This document shows positions 1 through 8,344 of a stretch of 64,000 nt of DNA, in pieces. The position numbers and the translations under genes are program-made. Location: the NCBI GenBank assembly GCA_963719415.1, contig OY970383.1, forward strand, positions 930,001 through 994,000. Direction: 5' to 3'. The notes beneath the pieces were generated by a model that had not been told where the DNA came from, did not search any database, and saw nothing but the letters and a program-made list of their open reading frames with translations. Origin of the DNA: JAPLIS01 sp963719415. Lineage in GTDB: Bacteria; Babelota; Babeliae; Babelales; Vermiphilaceae. The stretch's first letter is position 1, and every line of letters begins with the position of its first letter.

Positions 1-447
1 GCATATGGGTGCATCCATATCCAGAGGGGTGCCAATAGTAAAATAACGGCCAGTTGGATTTTTTTCATCGCCAAAAATGAGCGCGATATCTTCTTTTTTT
101 GTCTCATGTACGGGAGCAAAATGAGGCGGTATTGTTTTGACCGGTTGAGGGCGTTTATCAACTCCTAATATAAGCATAGGTTTCAGTGTCGCTGTTGCAT
201 AGATATTCCATTGTTTAAGCAATGAATTGAGCAATATATCATCTTCTGATGGAGGAAATAAGAGTATGTCAGGATGAGTAACTTCAAGCTTTAGATCAGT
301 TATCATTGAAAAAAAGGTATAATTGTTACCCATAATAGATACAAACTTACCTGTTTTTATATGCTCAAGATTGGTTTCCGGCGCAATACGCATAATAAGG
401 CCATCGGCCAAAGAGCCATTTATTATAGTGCCTATTTGTTTAGTCAT
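1..447 (-). CDS. HerA-like ATPase, N-terminal part (HAS barrel), cut by window edge
   Basis: The reading frame starts at an ATG at 447 and stays open to base 1, giving 149 residues of a longer protein. The N-terminus has the HAS-barrel pattern of bacterial HerA/DUF87 ATPases: IGTIINGSLADGL, then GKFVSIMG, FFSMITDLKLE, and the pre-P-loop stretch PVKTIPPHFAPV ... FTIGTPLDMDAPIC. In this family a P-loop ATPase domain follows directly, so the catalytic part lies outside the window. HerA-type proteins are hexameric DNA translocases. It begins 5 bases after the atpC stop and is probably co-transcribed with atpD-atpC. Family assignment is by motif recognition only. Confidence 0.8.
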   Translation of the reverse strand, partial: MTKQIGTIINGSLADGLIMRIAPETNLEHIKTGKFVSIMGNNYTFFSMITDLKLEVTHPDILLFPPSEDDILLNSLLKQWNIYATATLKPMLILGVDKRPQPVKTIPPHFAPVHETKKEDIALIFGDEKNPTGRYFTIGTPLDMDAPIC

Positions 448-452
448 GTGCT

Positions 453-716
453 CTAACTCATATCCCGCATGATAATGGTAATCCGTGTACGATCTGATTC
501 AAGAACGCCATCTCCGACCGGAATTGATTCTTGTTTGCCGGTAACACTCATAAAAGTGATTGGTTTATTGTGTGCTAAAATTAAAAGTAAGGGCGCATGA
601 CCTTTTTGGATTATAAAACTACCGGTGCGAGTTTCTACTTCTAGCCATTCGATTGATACAGTATCTGTTTTTGTAGGGCTAATAATGTGTAATTCCATAG
701 TTGTGTCTAACTCCAT
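453..716 (-). CDS. atpC: F1Fo ATP synthase epsilon subunit, short form
   Basis: 87 residues, matching only the N-terminal beta-sandwich domain of F-type epsilon (start MELHIISPT, core EVETRTGSFIIQKGHAPLLL). The C-terminal helical hairpin of full-length epsilon (about 130-140 residues) is absent. The hairpin is the autoinhibitory element in many bacteria, so its loss may mean no epsilon-type brake; that is inference. It sits 30 bases after atpD, the usual beta-epsilon order. A second in-frame ATG six codons in (698) could be the real start. Confidence 0.85.
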   Translation of the reverse strand: MELDTTMELHIISPTKTDTVSIEWLEVETRTGSFIIQKGHAPLLLILAHNKPITFMSVTGKQESIPVGDGVLESDRTRITIIMRDMS

Positions 717-746
717 AAAAAATAAAATTAAATATAACTACTTTAT

Positions 747-2225
747 TTACCTGTTTGATTTTAAGAGCTCTGATTTTTTTATAATATCATCCAGGGTGCC
801 CATCATATAAAAAACGTCTTCTGGAAGATGATCGCATTCGCCAGAAAGAATAGTTGCGCAATCGTTAATGGTCGTGGCCCGAGGGACATATACTCCCGGA
901 ATTCCTGTTGAAAATTCTGCGGTAAAAAGGGGCTGAGTAAGATATTTTTGTATTTTTTTAGCACGTTCTACTAACACTTTATCTTCTTTTGAAAGCTCTT
1001 CTATGCCGAGAATAGCGATAATATCTTGTAATTCTTTATAACGCTGTAAGATAACCTGTACGGCATGCGCGGTATCATAATGTTTTTTTCCTACAATAGT
1101 AGAGTTTAGTCCCTTAGATGTTGATTGAAGGGGATCTATGGCAGGATAGAGGCCTAATTCTACTAGTTTTCGAGAAAGAACTGTGCTCGCATCTAAGTGT
1201 AAAAAGGTAGTAGACGCAGCGGGATCGGTTATGTCATCTGCAGGGATATAGACAGCTTGAACTGCGGTAATTGATCCATGTACTGTATTTGCAATTCGTT
1301 CTTCAAAAGCACCTAATTCAGAAGCAAGTGTTGGCTGGTAACCTACAGCAGAAGGCATTCTGCCGAGCAGCGTGGATACTTCTGAACCAGCTTGCACAAA
1401 CCTAAAAATATTATCGACAAATAAAAGGACGTCTTTTTTTTCTTGATCGCGGAAATATTCAGCCATAGTAAGGCCCGTCAACCCGACGCGAAGACGAGCG
1501 CCAGGAACTTCTCCCATCTGTCCGAATACTAGAGCTGTTTTATCAAGAACGCCCGTTCGTTTCATTTCTAGCCAGAGTTCGTTACCTTCTCTGGTTCGTT
1601 CGCCGATACCGGTAAATACAGAAACTCCTTGATGTTCTATGGCGATATTGCGAATAAGTTCTTGTACTACGATTGTTTTACCAACGCCAGCACCACCAAA
1701 AAGACCAATTTTTGAACCTTTGATATAGGGGCACAGGAGATCAATTACTTTAATGCCCGTTTCTAAGACATCATTCTGTATTCTTTGCTCGGTGAGTGGC
1801 GGAGGGGTATTAAAGATCGAATGTTTTTCTGTTGTTGTGAATTCTTTTCCATCATCAATAGCGTTGCCTAGAACATTAAATATGCGTCCAAGCACTTGTC
1901 TTCCAACAGGGACTTTAATAGGGGATCCAGTATCTATTACTTTTAATCCTCTTTTAATGCCAAAAATATTTTCTATAGCAATACAGCGTACAATGCCATC
2001 ACCTAATTGTTGAGCAACTTCCAGACAGGCGGTTATTTCTTTTTGCGTTTCGTTGGCAGGGATGGTTATTTCTAATGCATTTAAAATATGAGGGGTTGAG
2101 GTGCGAGGAAATTGTATATCTATGACAACGCCATTTATACGAATGACATAGCCCTCGTTTGTATTGCTATAGCTTATGGCGTCGTTGGCTGTGGTATTGT
2201 TGGCTGTTCTATTGTGCTCAGTCAT
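747..2225 (-). CDS. atpD: F1Fo ATP synthase beta subunit
   Basis: 492 residues, close to the usual 460-490. Catalytic subunit of the F1 head. Visible: Walker A GGAGVGKT, GERTREGNELWLEM (with the catalytic Glu region), Walker B VLLFVDNIFRF, then QAGSEVSTLLGRMPSAVGYQPTLASELG and YIPADDITDPA. The normally rigid FGQMNEPPGAR segment reads FGQMGEVPGAR here, an unusual double change close to the nucleotide site. Only epsilon accompanies it; the alpha, gamma and Fo genes are not in the window, so the atp genes are split. About 15 extra residues rich in Asn/Thr precede the conserved N-terminal barrel. Confidence 0.97.
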   Translation of the reverse strand: MTEHNRTANNTTANDAISYSNTNEGYVIRINGVVIDIQFPRTSTPHILNALEITIPANETQKEITACLEVAQQLGDGIVRCIAIENIFGIKRGLKVIDTGSPIKVPVGRQVLGRIFNVLGNAIDDGKEFTTTEKHSIFNTPPPLTEQRIQNDVLETGIKVIDLLCPYIKGSKIGLFGGAGVGKTIVVQELIRNIAIEHQGVSVFTGIGERTREGNELWLEMKRTGVLDKTALVFGQMGEVPGARLRVGLTGLTMAEYFRDQEKKDVLLFVDNIFRFVQAGSEVSTLLGRMPSAVGYQPTLASELGAFEERIANTVHGSITAVQAVYIPADDITDPAASTTFLHLDASTVLSRKLVELGLYPAIDPLQSTSKGLNSTIVGKKHYDTAHAVQVILQRYKELQDIIAILGIEELSKEDKVLVERAKKIQKYLTQPLFTAEFSTGIPGVYVPRATTINDCATILSGECDHLPEDVFYMMGTLDDIIKKSELLKSNR

Positions 2226-2471
2226 CTAGTTGGCCTTTATATATACAAGAGAATATTATTGTTAAAGATACGACTATTAAAAACTTTAAATCAAGTAGCG
2301 AATAAAATCAATATTCAATTATATTTTTGGGGGAATAAGCAGCGATGGGAGAGAGATAATTAGATTAAAATTTTTTTATATTACTTTTTTATTCTGTCTT
2401 TTATTAATACGTCTGTGATATGCGTATGCAGTTGTTCCATAGCCTTCTTTCATAGCCCATTCAGACAAATA

Positions 2472-3104
2472 CTAATAGCTTATAGGTAGCGGTTGCCCGG
2501 TAATTGGTTTTTTTGGGCGCTGAATAATTCTGTTCTCTAGCGGAAGAGTGTTTTTTGTGTGGCTTGGATGACTAAGGTATCCATTTAGCCGCTCTCTCTC
2601 AGCTTCTTCTAATATGTTAATATAAAATGCTTTGAAAGCAGCATAGTCTTGAACGCGCTGAGCTTGCTCTGTTAATTCACGCGCAGTTTTAGGATTGAGG
2701 GGTCTTCCTATATACATAAAACCTGGCATCATTACGAAAACAGTATCGCCATATCCAAGGGTATGGAGACGGTGTTTAAATATTTGTGCGTTTGTCTCAG
2801 AAGATTCAGAGGCTTTTTTTTGTTCTTCTAAGTTTTGCGCAGCTTCTGTGTCATTAGAAGCTGTATCTTCGTATTTTTGATTGCTGCAATTAGAGGTTTG
2901 TTTGTCTAAATATTGTCTGTTTTCAGGGGCTAATGGTTTTTTGTTTTTTGCACGACGCCCGTCACGAGTAAATCTAACGCGGTAGCCCTGCTCGTTAGAT
3001 TTTTTTTGGGCAGATAAGATAAAAAGTGGCGTGCTTAAGATCCCAAAAAGAATTGATAAGAAAAGCTTTTTTTGTATGTTGATTTTTTTGTTGTTGTGAC
3101 ACAT
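2472..3104 (-). CDS. Secreted protein, paralogue A of a local three-gene family
   Basis: 210 residues, function unknown. The N-terminus has a signal peptide with core KKLFLSILFGILSTPLFILSA, nearly identical to the genes ending at 3136 and 4901. After it comes a basic region RVRFTRDGRRAKNKK, paralleled by TRFTRTRHRTKKQ in the neighbour, then an Ala/Glu-rich stretch and a C-terminus ending PLPISY. The paralogue at 4901 ends PLPIKY, so the end is conserved. The same frame stays open for 31 codons after the TAG stop (2376-2471). Probably exported; no enzyme motif seen. Confidence 0.75.
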   Translation of the reverse strand: MCHNNKKINIQKKLFLSILFGILSTPLFILSAQKKSNEQGYRVRFTRDGRRAKNKKPLAPENRQYLDKQTSNCSNQKYEDTASNDTEAAQNLEEQKKASESSETNAQIFKHRLHTLGYGDTVFVMMPGFMYIGRPLNPKTARELTEQAQRVQDYAAFKAFYINILEEAERERLNGYLSHPSHTKNTLPLENRIIQRPKKPITGQPLPISY

Positions 3105-3135
3105 AGGTTTTTTGTTCCAATTTGACGTGTTCTAT

Positions 3136-3798
3136 CTATACATGAAATTTTATTAGTAGGTCGGGTAGCTGGAGTAGCTTTTGGGGTGGGGCAATTACTT
3201 TTTTGTTTGGTGCAAGGGTAGATAATACATCGGTTTGATGATCGAGGCGGCCTTGTTTTAGGTCATTTAATGCATCTGTTATTGTAGTATAATGCCATAT
3301 TTTGAGATCAGCAATATGTTGGAGTTTTTGAGCTTCTTTTTCTAATTCTTCTTCAACCTTTTTATTGATGATTATTTCTTTATAGTTGAAGGTTGGTCCC
3401 CCATTAGAAAATTCTGACATAAGTCTATAAATAACTCTCACTCCACCTATTTTCGCTTTACCGGCTATAACATAATCGACATAGTTTTTAAAGCTTGTGC
3501 TTGCAGCTAAGGCATATGAGGCTGATTTTTCAGCTAAAGCAACCAGCTCTTCCATTTTTTTTAATTCTTTAGATTTCTGTTTTTTAAAATTGGATGCTTG
3601 TTGATTAAGGAGTTGTGTGCGGCTCTGAGCTGGTGGGGTTTGTTTTTTTGTGCGATGTCTGGTACGGGTAAATCTAGTTTTTATTTTTTTGCCTACGTAG
3701 CCATAATCATTTAATTCAGATTTTTCTTCGCAGGATAAGATAAAAATCGGTGTGCTTAAGAGTACGAAAAAGATTGATAATAAAAATTGTTTTTGCAT
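3136..3798 (-). CDS. Secreted (possibly lipo-) protein, paralogue B
   Basis: 220 residues. Signal sequence FLLSIFFVLLSTPIFILSC ends in a Cys after a hydrophobic core; FILSC is an imperfect lipobox, so it may be a lipoprotein. The middle (MEELVALAEKSASYALAAS, then SFKNYVDYVIAGKAKI) matches the gene at 4901 (LEKLTAIAKEKACNAIAAS, SFENFVKYIKAGTVKI). The C-terminal part has a short helical segment and a PPQKLLQLP motif like APNKLQPLP in the paralogue. No known domain. Lies 31 bases upstream of paralogue A on the same strand. Confidence 0.75.
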   Translation of the reverse strand: MQKQFLLSIFFVLLSTPIFILSCEEKSELNDYGYVGKKIKTRFTRTRHRTKKQTPPAQSRTQLLNQQASNFKKQKSKELKKMEELVALAEKSASYALAASTSFKNYVDYVIAGKAKIGGVRVIYRLMSEFSNGGPTFNYKEIIINKKVEEELEKEAQKLQHIADLKIWHYTTITDALNDLKQGRLDHQTDVLSTLAPNKKVIAPPQKLLQLPDLLIKFHV

Positions 3799-4011
3799 AA
3801 TATTGTCTTGTTTGCTTTTGTTATTGTGTTTTTAAATTTTATAGCAATTTACTATTATACACGAATGAGCCAGTATGAACAGTATTAATAAACTTTTTTT
3901 ACTTCAAACTTTGAAAAATCAAGACATGTCAGTGCTAAAAAAATGTTTTGTTGGTGTGGGAGGACGTCGGCTAGACACTGCCTCCTACTCGATAGGTTTT
4001 TGCTATACAAA

Positions 4012-4044
4012 CAAAAAAAAGGAGCATGGTATTTCCACGCCCCT
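4012..4044 (-). terminator. Rho-independent terminator of the gene at 4065
   Basis: Read on the minus strand, a 10-bp stem (arms 4035-4044 and 4020-4029, with two G-T type pairs) around a 5-base loop is followed by nine T. It lies just past the stop of the minus-strand gene at 4065. Confidence 0.7.
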
Positions 4045-4064
4045 TGAGCATATATACGTTCTTT

Positions 4065-4820
4065 TTAGTCTTCGTTTCTATCATCATCATCATCTTCGAA
4101 GCCGAAGATACCTGGCAATGTTCTTATAACGTGTTCGGCTTCTCGATGAAGGTGTCGTAGTTTTACCCTATCACGCATAATAGCAAGTTCTTTTTCGGAT
4201 GGATTAGGGTTTCTTGTAAATTCCTGTTCACATTGTTGATTATAGCGTTTTTGCAGCTTGGGATCTTCATTAGGAACAAGACATTTATCTAAATAGTCGA
4301 TTGCGAATTCTCTGACATCCGTCACATCATTGAAAGAAGTGATGGAAGTTGCGTTAAAGTATGGTTTTGTAAGCAATAAGCTTAAAAGAGCATATTGACT
4401 ATGGCATCTTGCGTCATGAGACTTTTCTAATTGTTTTTGGGCTTTCAGGGCTTCGAGTTTGAGATTTTCATCGTTTTCTTTGTTTTCATTTAATGCTATT
4501 TTCGCTTGTACAAGCTTTTTAGTATCCAGAAAGGCTTGTACCCAATTATTTTTGAATTCTTGTCCCAACTGCTCTATCTGTAGTATTTCATTGGCTAATT
4601 GTTCTCGGGTTTTTACTGTTTTTTGAGGGCAATGAGCGCTTTGTTTTTTGGGGGGAGTCACGAGATCTAGCGCTCTTTTGTATAATCCAGCCAAAAATCT
4701 ATTATTAGAAGGGCTTGCTCCTTCGCCAGCATTTGCTGATTCTGGCACAACAGATAATATGCCAACAATTACGAGCAAAACAGTTTTGCGTGTGCGATTA
4801 ATATTATATGTATAATACAT
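4065..4820 (-). CDS. Hypothetical secreted helical protein
   Basis: 251 residues, not recognised. Signal peptide TVLLVIVGILSVVPESANA is followed by a mature part rich in Lys, Glu, Gln and Leu that should be mostly helical, with heptad-like stretches around residues 70-140. The C-terminus is an acidic run (EDDDDDRNED). Single transcription unit: terminator at 4012-4044 and about 80 bases to the next minus-strand gene upstream. No catalytic motif seen. Confidence 0.7.
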   Translation of the reverse strand: MYYTYNINRTRKTVLLVIVGILSVVPESANAGEGASPSNNRFLAGLYKRALDLVTPPKKQSAHCPQKTVKTREQLANEILQIEQLGQEFKNNWVQAFLDTKKLVQAKIALNENKENDENLKLEALKAQKQLEKSHDARCHSQYALLSLLLTKPYFNATSITSFNDVTDVREFAIDYLDKCLVPNEDPKLQKRYNQQCEQEFTRNPNPSEKELAIMRDRVKLRHLHREAEHVIRTLPGIFGFEDDDDDRNED

Positions 4821-4900
4821 AAAAAAAATCTCCTGAAGTATTTATTAGGTGTTTATTATATTGCCAAAATTATTGCTTGTTAAAAAATGGTAAAAAAATA

Positions 4901-5350
4901 TTAATATTTAATAGGTAGTGGTTGTAGTTTGTTGGGAGCGGCAATGATTTTTTCGTGGGGTTTAAGAGAACTTCTGATGCCGCACGGGGAAGGGTTTTTG
5001 GCAGAGGATAATGCATCTTGTAGTATGCCAAATTTCCAGCATTCAAGATCAGCCATGTTTTTGAGCAGTAGAATTTTTTTGTCTAATTCTTTTATGTTTT
5101 TACTGTTGATGGCTGTTTTTTCATAAAAGCCATTTTCTCCAACATGGTAAAGAATTTTTACCGTACCTGCTTTAATGTATTTGACGAAATTTTCAAAGCT
5201 TTTGCTTGCTGCGATAGCATTACAAGCTTTTTCTTTAGCTATAGCCGTCAGCTTTTCTAACTCATGTACGTTGCTAAAATCGGCAGATAAAATCAAGAGC
5301 GGTGAGCTTAAGATCCCAAAAAGAATTGATAAGAAAAGTTTTTTATGCAT
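4901..5350 (-). CDS. Secreted protein, paralogue C
   Basis: 149 residues. Signal peptide KKLFLSILFGILSSPLLILSA is almost the same as paralogue A, and the body aligns with paralogue B (LTAIAKEKACNAIAASKSF, KYIKAGTVKILY). It lacks the basic RFTR region of A and B, so it looks like the shortest family member. C-terminus KLQPLPIKY matches PLPISY of A. Preceded by a long AT-rich leader. Function unknown. Confidence 0.75.
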   Translation of the reverse strand: MHKKLFLSILFGILSSPLLILSADFSNVHELEKLTAIAKEKACNAIAASKSFENFVKYIKAGTVKILYHVGENGFYEKTAINSKNIKELDKKILLLKNMADLECWKFGILQDALSSAKNPSPCGIRSSLKPHEKIIAAPNKLQPLPIKY

Positions 5351-5499
5351 GTTTTTTTTTCTATTATATTTTATTGTTTTGATTGCTTGTTTATGTAAAG
5401 GTTATATTTTTGTAACAATATGACAGCATGTATGATAACAATAGGTTATTTTTATTTCAAGGTTTTTATAACAGTATTTTATTTTCACGAATCCGCTGA

Positions 5500-5533
5500 C
5501 TGGTGCTAAAAAACAACATTTTTTTAGCACCAG
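5500..5533. terminator. Bidirectional hairpin at the end of the M50-like gene
   Basis: Perfect 14-bp inverted repeat (5500-5513 with 5520-5533), 6-base loop, A-run on one side of the loop and T-run on the other, so it can terminate in either direction. The stop codon of the gene ending at 5524 lies inside the right arm. Confidence 0.7.
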
Positions 5534-6360
5534 ATAACATTTTCATTTTTTTGATAAGCTTCGTATTTAGCTTTGAGGATTTTATAAATGCCGTATACTC
5601 CATAACCAGTTAATCCTACAAGGCCTGCACGTACAAGCGAGGGATACATTGTTGCTAAAGCGGGACATATTGTAGCCAAATTTTTTTGTATTTGTAGTCC
5701 ATCGGTTTCGCTTACTGTATTAGATAAGCTTCCATAGGTATTATTTCGCATAAATTCTATGGGAAACATATTCGAAGAAAAGTGTTTTTTGGCAGCATGA
5801 AATATTATTGCTGTTGCAATCAATGATGAATCTTTATTGAACAGTGGCTTTTTCCAGCCTTTAATGCAATACTCTTTAAAATTATTAGCTTGTTCGCGTT
5901 GTGTAAAAATATTCCATATTTTCAACCAAGCTACATAGGTCAAGACTCCCCCTATAGGGCCAGCCGCGGCTATAAAAATAGTGCTAATTGCGCTTAGTGA
6001 TTCTGGTAATAGGCTGGAGGTATAGGCACAATAACCGCCACCAAAAAACTGTGGATTTACATAAAAATAGCTAAGATGAAGAGTTATCCACGCAGCAGCA
6101 CAATGAGACGTTTCGTGTCCTAATACAATAGATCTTTCAAAAAGATAGGATATTATAGCTATGGCCATTGACCCGAAAGCTAAATCTTCTTGTAATATTT
6201 CATCGTTTTCAAAATCATTAAGTTTATTTTTAAGAGTTTTGTATTTCTCTTTTAGCTTTTGAATGATTGACGAATTTTACGTGTTTTGAGCCTGGTTTGG
6301 TACAGCGGTAGCTAGGCCAGTCATGAGCGCTAGAGATAAAAAAAATGTACGTTTTATCAT
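5524..6360 (-). pseudogene. M50-like membrane metalloprotease gene interrupted by an in-frame stop
   Basis: From an ATG at 6360 the frame reads a signal peptide (MIKRTFFLSLALMTGLATA, then VPNQAQNT), meets a single TAA at codon 28, and continues in the same frame without further stops to 5524. Past the stop come a charged linker (KLKEKYKTLKNKLNDFEND), then ILGHETSH-type text (VLGHETSHC, an HExxH zinc motif) and AAGPIGG, with several membrane segments. HExxH inside a hydrophobic stretch plus an AGP-like motif suggests a site-2-protease-like enzyme, though divergent. Translation could restart at the ATG at 6168 (214 residues, keeping HExxH), so the catalytic part might still be made. A sequencing error at the stop cannot be excluded. 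Confidence 0.6.
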
Positions 6361-6762
6361 AGTAAGCCCCTTTCAGCTTTACAGCTTTACGCACTTAATA
6401 GTTCTGGTTTCGTGCTCTAACTGTATATATACCATGTTAACATATATTGAATAAATTACAAGTAGAAATGTTTTATCGTAAATGGGGGGGATAGAATGGG
6501 CTTTTTTATAGATATAGATGATCAGGCTGATAAGCTAGCTATGTGTTAGATATAACGCTTTTAATAAGCAGAGGTATGCGCGTTAGCCTGCCCCTGCTTA
6601 TTATTCGAAAATAGTTAAACGATTATTTTATGCTTGAAGGGGACGTTTAGAGGTGTCTTGATTCTTTGTTGTTTTGTGGTCGAGGAGTCCCTGTTGCGGC
6701 ATTAATATGGATGTAGTTTTATTTCAAGAATTTTAAGAATCTATACAATAAAATATAAAAAT
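6361..6762. other. 402-bp intergenic region
   Basis: No convincing gene. It contains the promoter side of the gene starting at 6360 and, at 6563-6602, a 12-bp imperfect inverted repeat (AATAAGCAGAGG with CCCCTGCTTATT) without a T-run. Nothing else recognised. Confidence 0.5.
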
Positions 6763-7359
6763 CTATAGCGCAATATGTTGAGCGCGATGTAAAAAGAGCT
6801 TAATGCGGCGGTAATCGTTGCCGGTGAGCATGGCATATGTTTTTATAAAACTAGCAAGCTGCGCTTGGGTTAATAAGTCTGATTTTTTTGCATTACTTAA
6901 CATAGCTAATAAGAGTTCGTCGAGATTGTCGATCTGATGAGCAAAGCCAAAAAGAAGATGAAGATAGTCCGCGTTATCAAAAAAATGTCGGCATATTTCA
7001 GATTCTGCTTGTTCCACAAAGCCATGAATTTTAGCTGGTTCCGGGGCCAAAGTATAAAAAAGCCTATTATTTTCTTGATAGCCTAGAAAGATACAGGAAA
7101 AAGTAGTTTTTAAAAATTCGAATATCTGTGGTTGCTCTCTGCGTAACTCTTCTTCTGTCTTTTGATAAGCAAAAGGATAGCGAGAGGGATCCATTGAGCC
7201 TGTTTTAACGTGATGAACTAATCCTATGAGCGTTCTTTTTTGCTGCGTGATGCTGATAAGTGAGCCAAATAGAGGAAAGCGATCCCATTGCCAACTTTGA
7301 GCCAGCCAGCCATTAAGAGAACTTTCTATAATTTCAGCAAATGCTCTGTTGGATTTCAT
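6763..7359 (-). CDS. Conserved hypothetical protein, possibly HAS-barrel related
   Basis: 198 residues. Segments FPLFGSLISI, IGLVHHVKTGSMDPSRYP, FAYQKTEEELRREQPQIF and FLKTTFSCIFLGY look strongly constrained. They recall a widespread bacterial protein that accompanies HerA-like ATPases (such as the one at 1-447) and has an N-terminal barrel; I am not certain of the family. Its start overlaps the end of rnhB by 26 bases, so the two are translationally coupled. No catalytic motif seen; soluble, no signal peptide. Confidence 0.75.
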   Translation of the reverse strand: MKSNRAFAEIIESSLNGWLAQSWQWDRFPLFGSLISITQQKRTLIGLVHHVKTGSMDPSRYPFAYQKTEEELRREQPQIFEFLKTTFSCIFLGYQENNRLFYTLAPEPAKIHGFVEQAESEICRHFFDNADYLHLLFGFAHQIDNLDELLLAMLSNAKKSDLLTQAQLASFIKTYAMLTGNDYRRIKLFLHRAQHIAL

Positions 7360-8251
7360 ATTTAAAGCCTTTATTTTTTATGCATGTTTTGTTTGTGCAT
7401 GTATTATTTGGGAGTGTATTATTTGGGAGTGTATTTTTTGTGTGTGAAAGAGAAAGGCAGTTCTGGCTATTTAAGCTTAGGGAGTTTTGATTTTGCATAC
7501 TATCCTGTATAGGATCATGTATACAGGTGCAAGAAATGTTGCTTGGGTCTCGTACTGATAAGTTTTTTAAAAAACTGGCTCGGTGAATGAGGCTAGCCCC
7601 CTGACCTTGAATTGCTTTCCGATGAACAGCTGTGGCATATCCTTTGTGCTTTGCTATTCCATACCCCGGAAAAAGAGTATCAATAGAGGCCATAAGGCGA
7701 TCCCGAGTCACTTTTGCAAGAATGGAAGCTGCTGCTATAGAATCTGATAGAGATTCACCTTTCGTGAACGAATGTATAGGAATTGTGGCATATACAGTAT
7801 TTGCTAGGCTAAGAGGCATTGCATCAATAAGAATAGCACTGGGTAGTTTTTGTTGGGATAAAGCATTGCTTGTAGAGCAGTTAGGGTAGTTAATTGCCAG
7901 AAGATGCAATAATGCCTTTTTCATAGCCATTTGCGTTGCTCGCCATATATTATGTTGGTCGATCGCATGATGATCTATTATTCCTATGCTATATCTGCTG
8001 TTTGCTATTATCCAATGATACGCTTCGAGCCGTTCTTTTTCGCTCATGAGCTTAGAATCTTTAATAAAATCTGGAGATGGTGAAGGTTGGGTTATAATGG
8101 TAGCCGCTGCTATTACAGGACCCGCTAGGCAGCCTCTGCCGACTTCATCGATGCCAATTATTACCTTTTTTTCAAGCCAAGCGCTATTTTCGAATTGGTT
8201 TTTTTTGATTGTGGATAGATTTCTTTTGAGTCTATGTGTAATCTTTTCCAT
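7334..8251 (-). CDS. rnhB: Ribonuclease HII with a low-complexity C-terminal tail
   Basis: Cleaves the RNA strand of RNA-DNA hybrids and misincorporated ribonucleotides. Motifs in order: IGIDEVGRGCLAGPV (catalytic Asp-Glu), KDSKLMSEKER, LIDAMPL (Asp), and KGESLSDSIAAASILAKVTRD (Asp). The catalytic domain ends near residue 230 at ASFLKNL. About 75 more residues follow, rich in Ser, Asn, Cys and Thr, with a repeated NTLPN unit encoded by a tandem repeat near 7395-7430. The tail is absent from usual RNase HII (about 200-220 residues). It overlaps the next gene by 26 bases. Confidence 0.95.
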   Translation of the reverse strand: MEKITHRLKRNLSTIKKNQFENSAWLEKKVIIGIDEVGRGCLAGPVIAAATIITQPSPSPDFIKDSKLMSEKERLEAYHWIIANSRYSIGIIDHHAIDQHNIWRATQMAMKKALLHLLAINYPNCSTSNALSQQKLPSAILIDAMPLSLANTVYATIPIHSFTKGESLSDSIAAASILAKVTRDRLMASIDTLFPGYGIAKHKGYATAVHRKAIQGQGASLIHRASFLKNLSVRDPSNISCTCIHDPIQDSMQNQNSLSLNSQNCLSLSHTKNTLPNNTLPNNTCTNKTCIKNKGFKYEIQQSIC

Positions 8252-8344
8252 TTGACATCCCGGTTCTTTCGTGTACTATTAGAAATAAGGCAGTGCTATA
8301 GTTATATATAAATTAACCTATTTAAGGACAAAAAGGAATATGTT

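Noticed and set aside
3920..4000. tRNA-like stretch near 3950-4000 (GGAGGACGTCGGC...)
   Set aside because: No cloverleaf, no T-loop GTTCGA motif and no CCA-type end could be made; no tRNA found elsewhere either.
3875..4129. 84-codon plus-strand frame between secreted genes
   Set aside because: Overlaps the end and the terminator of the minus-strand gene at 4065; its last part reads a His run opposite the Asp-rich end.
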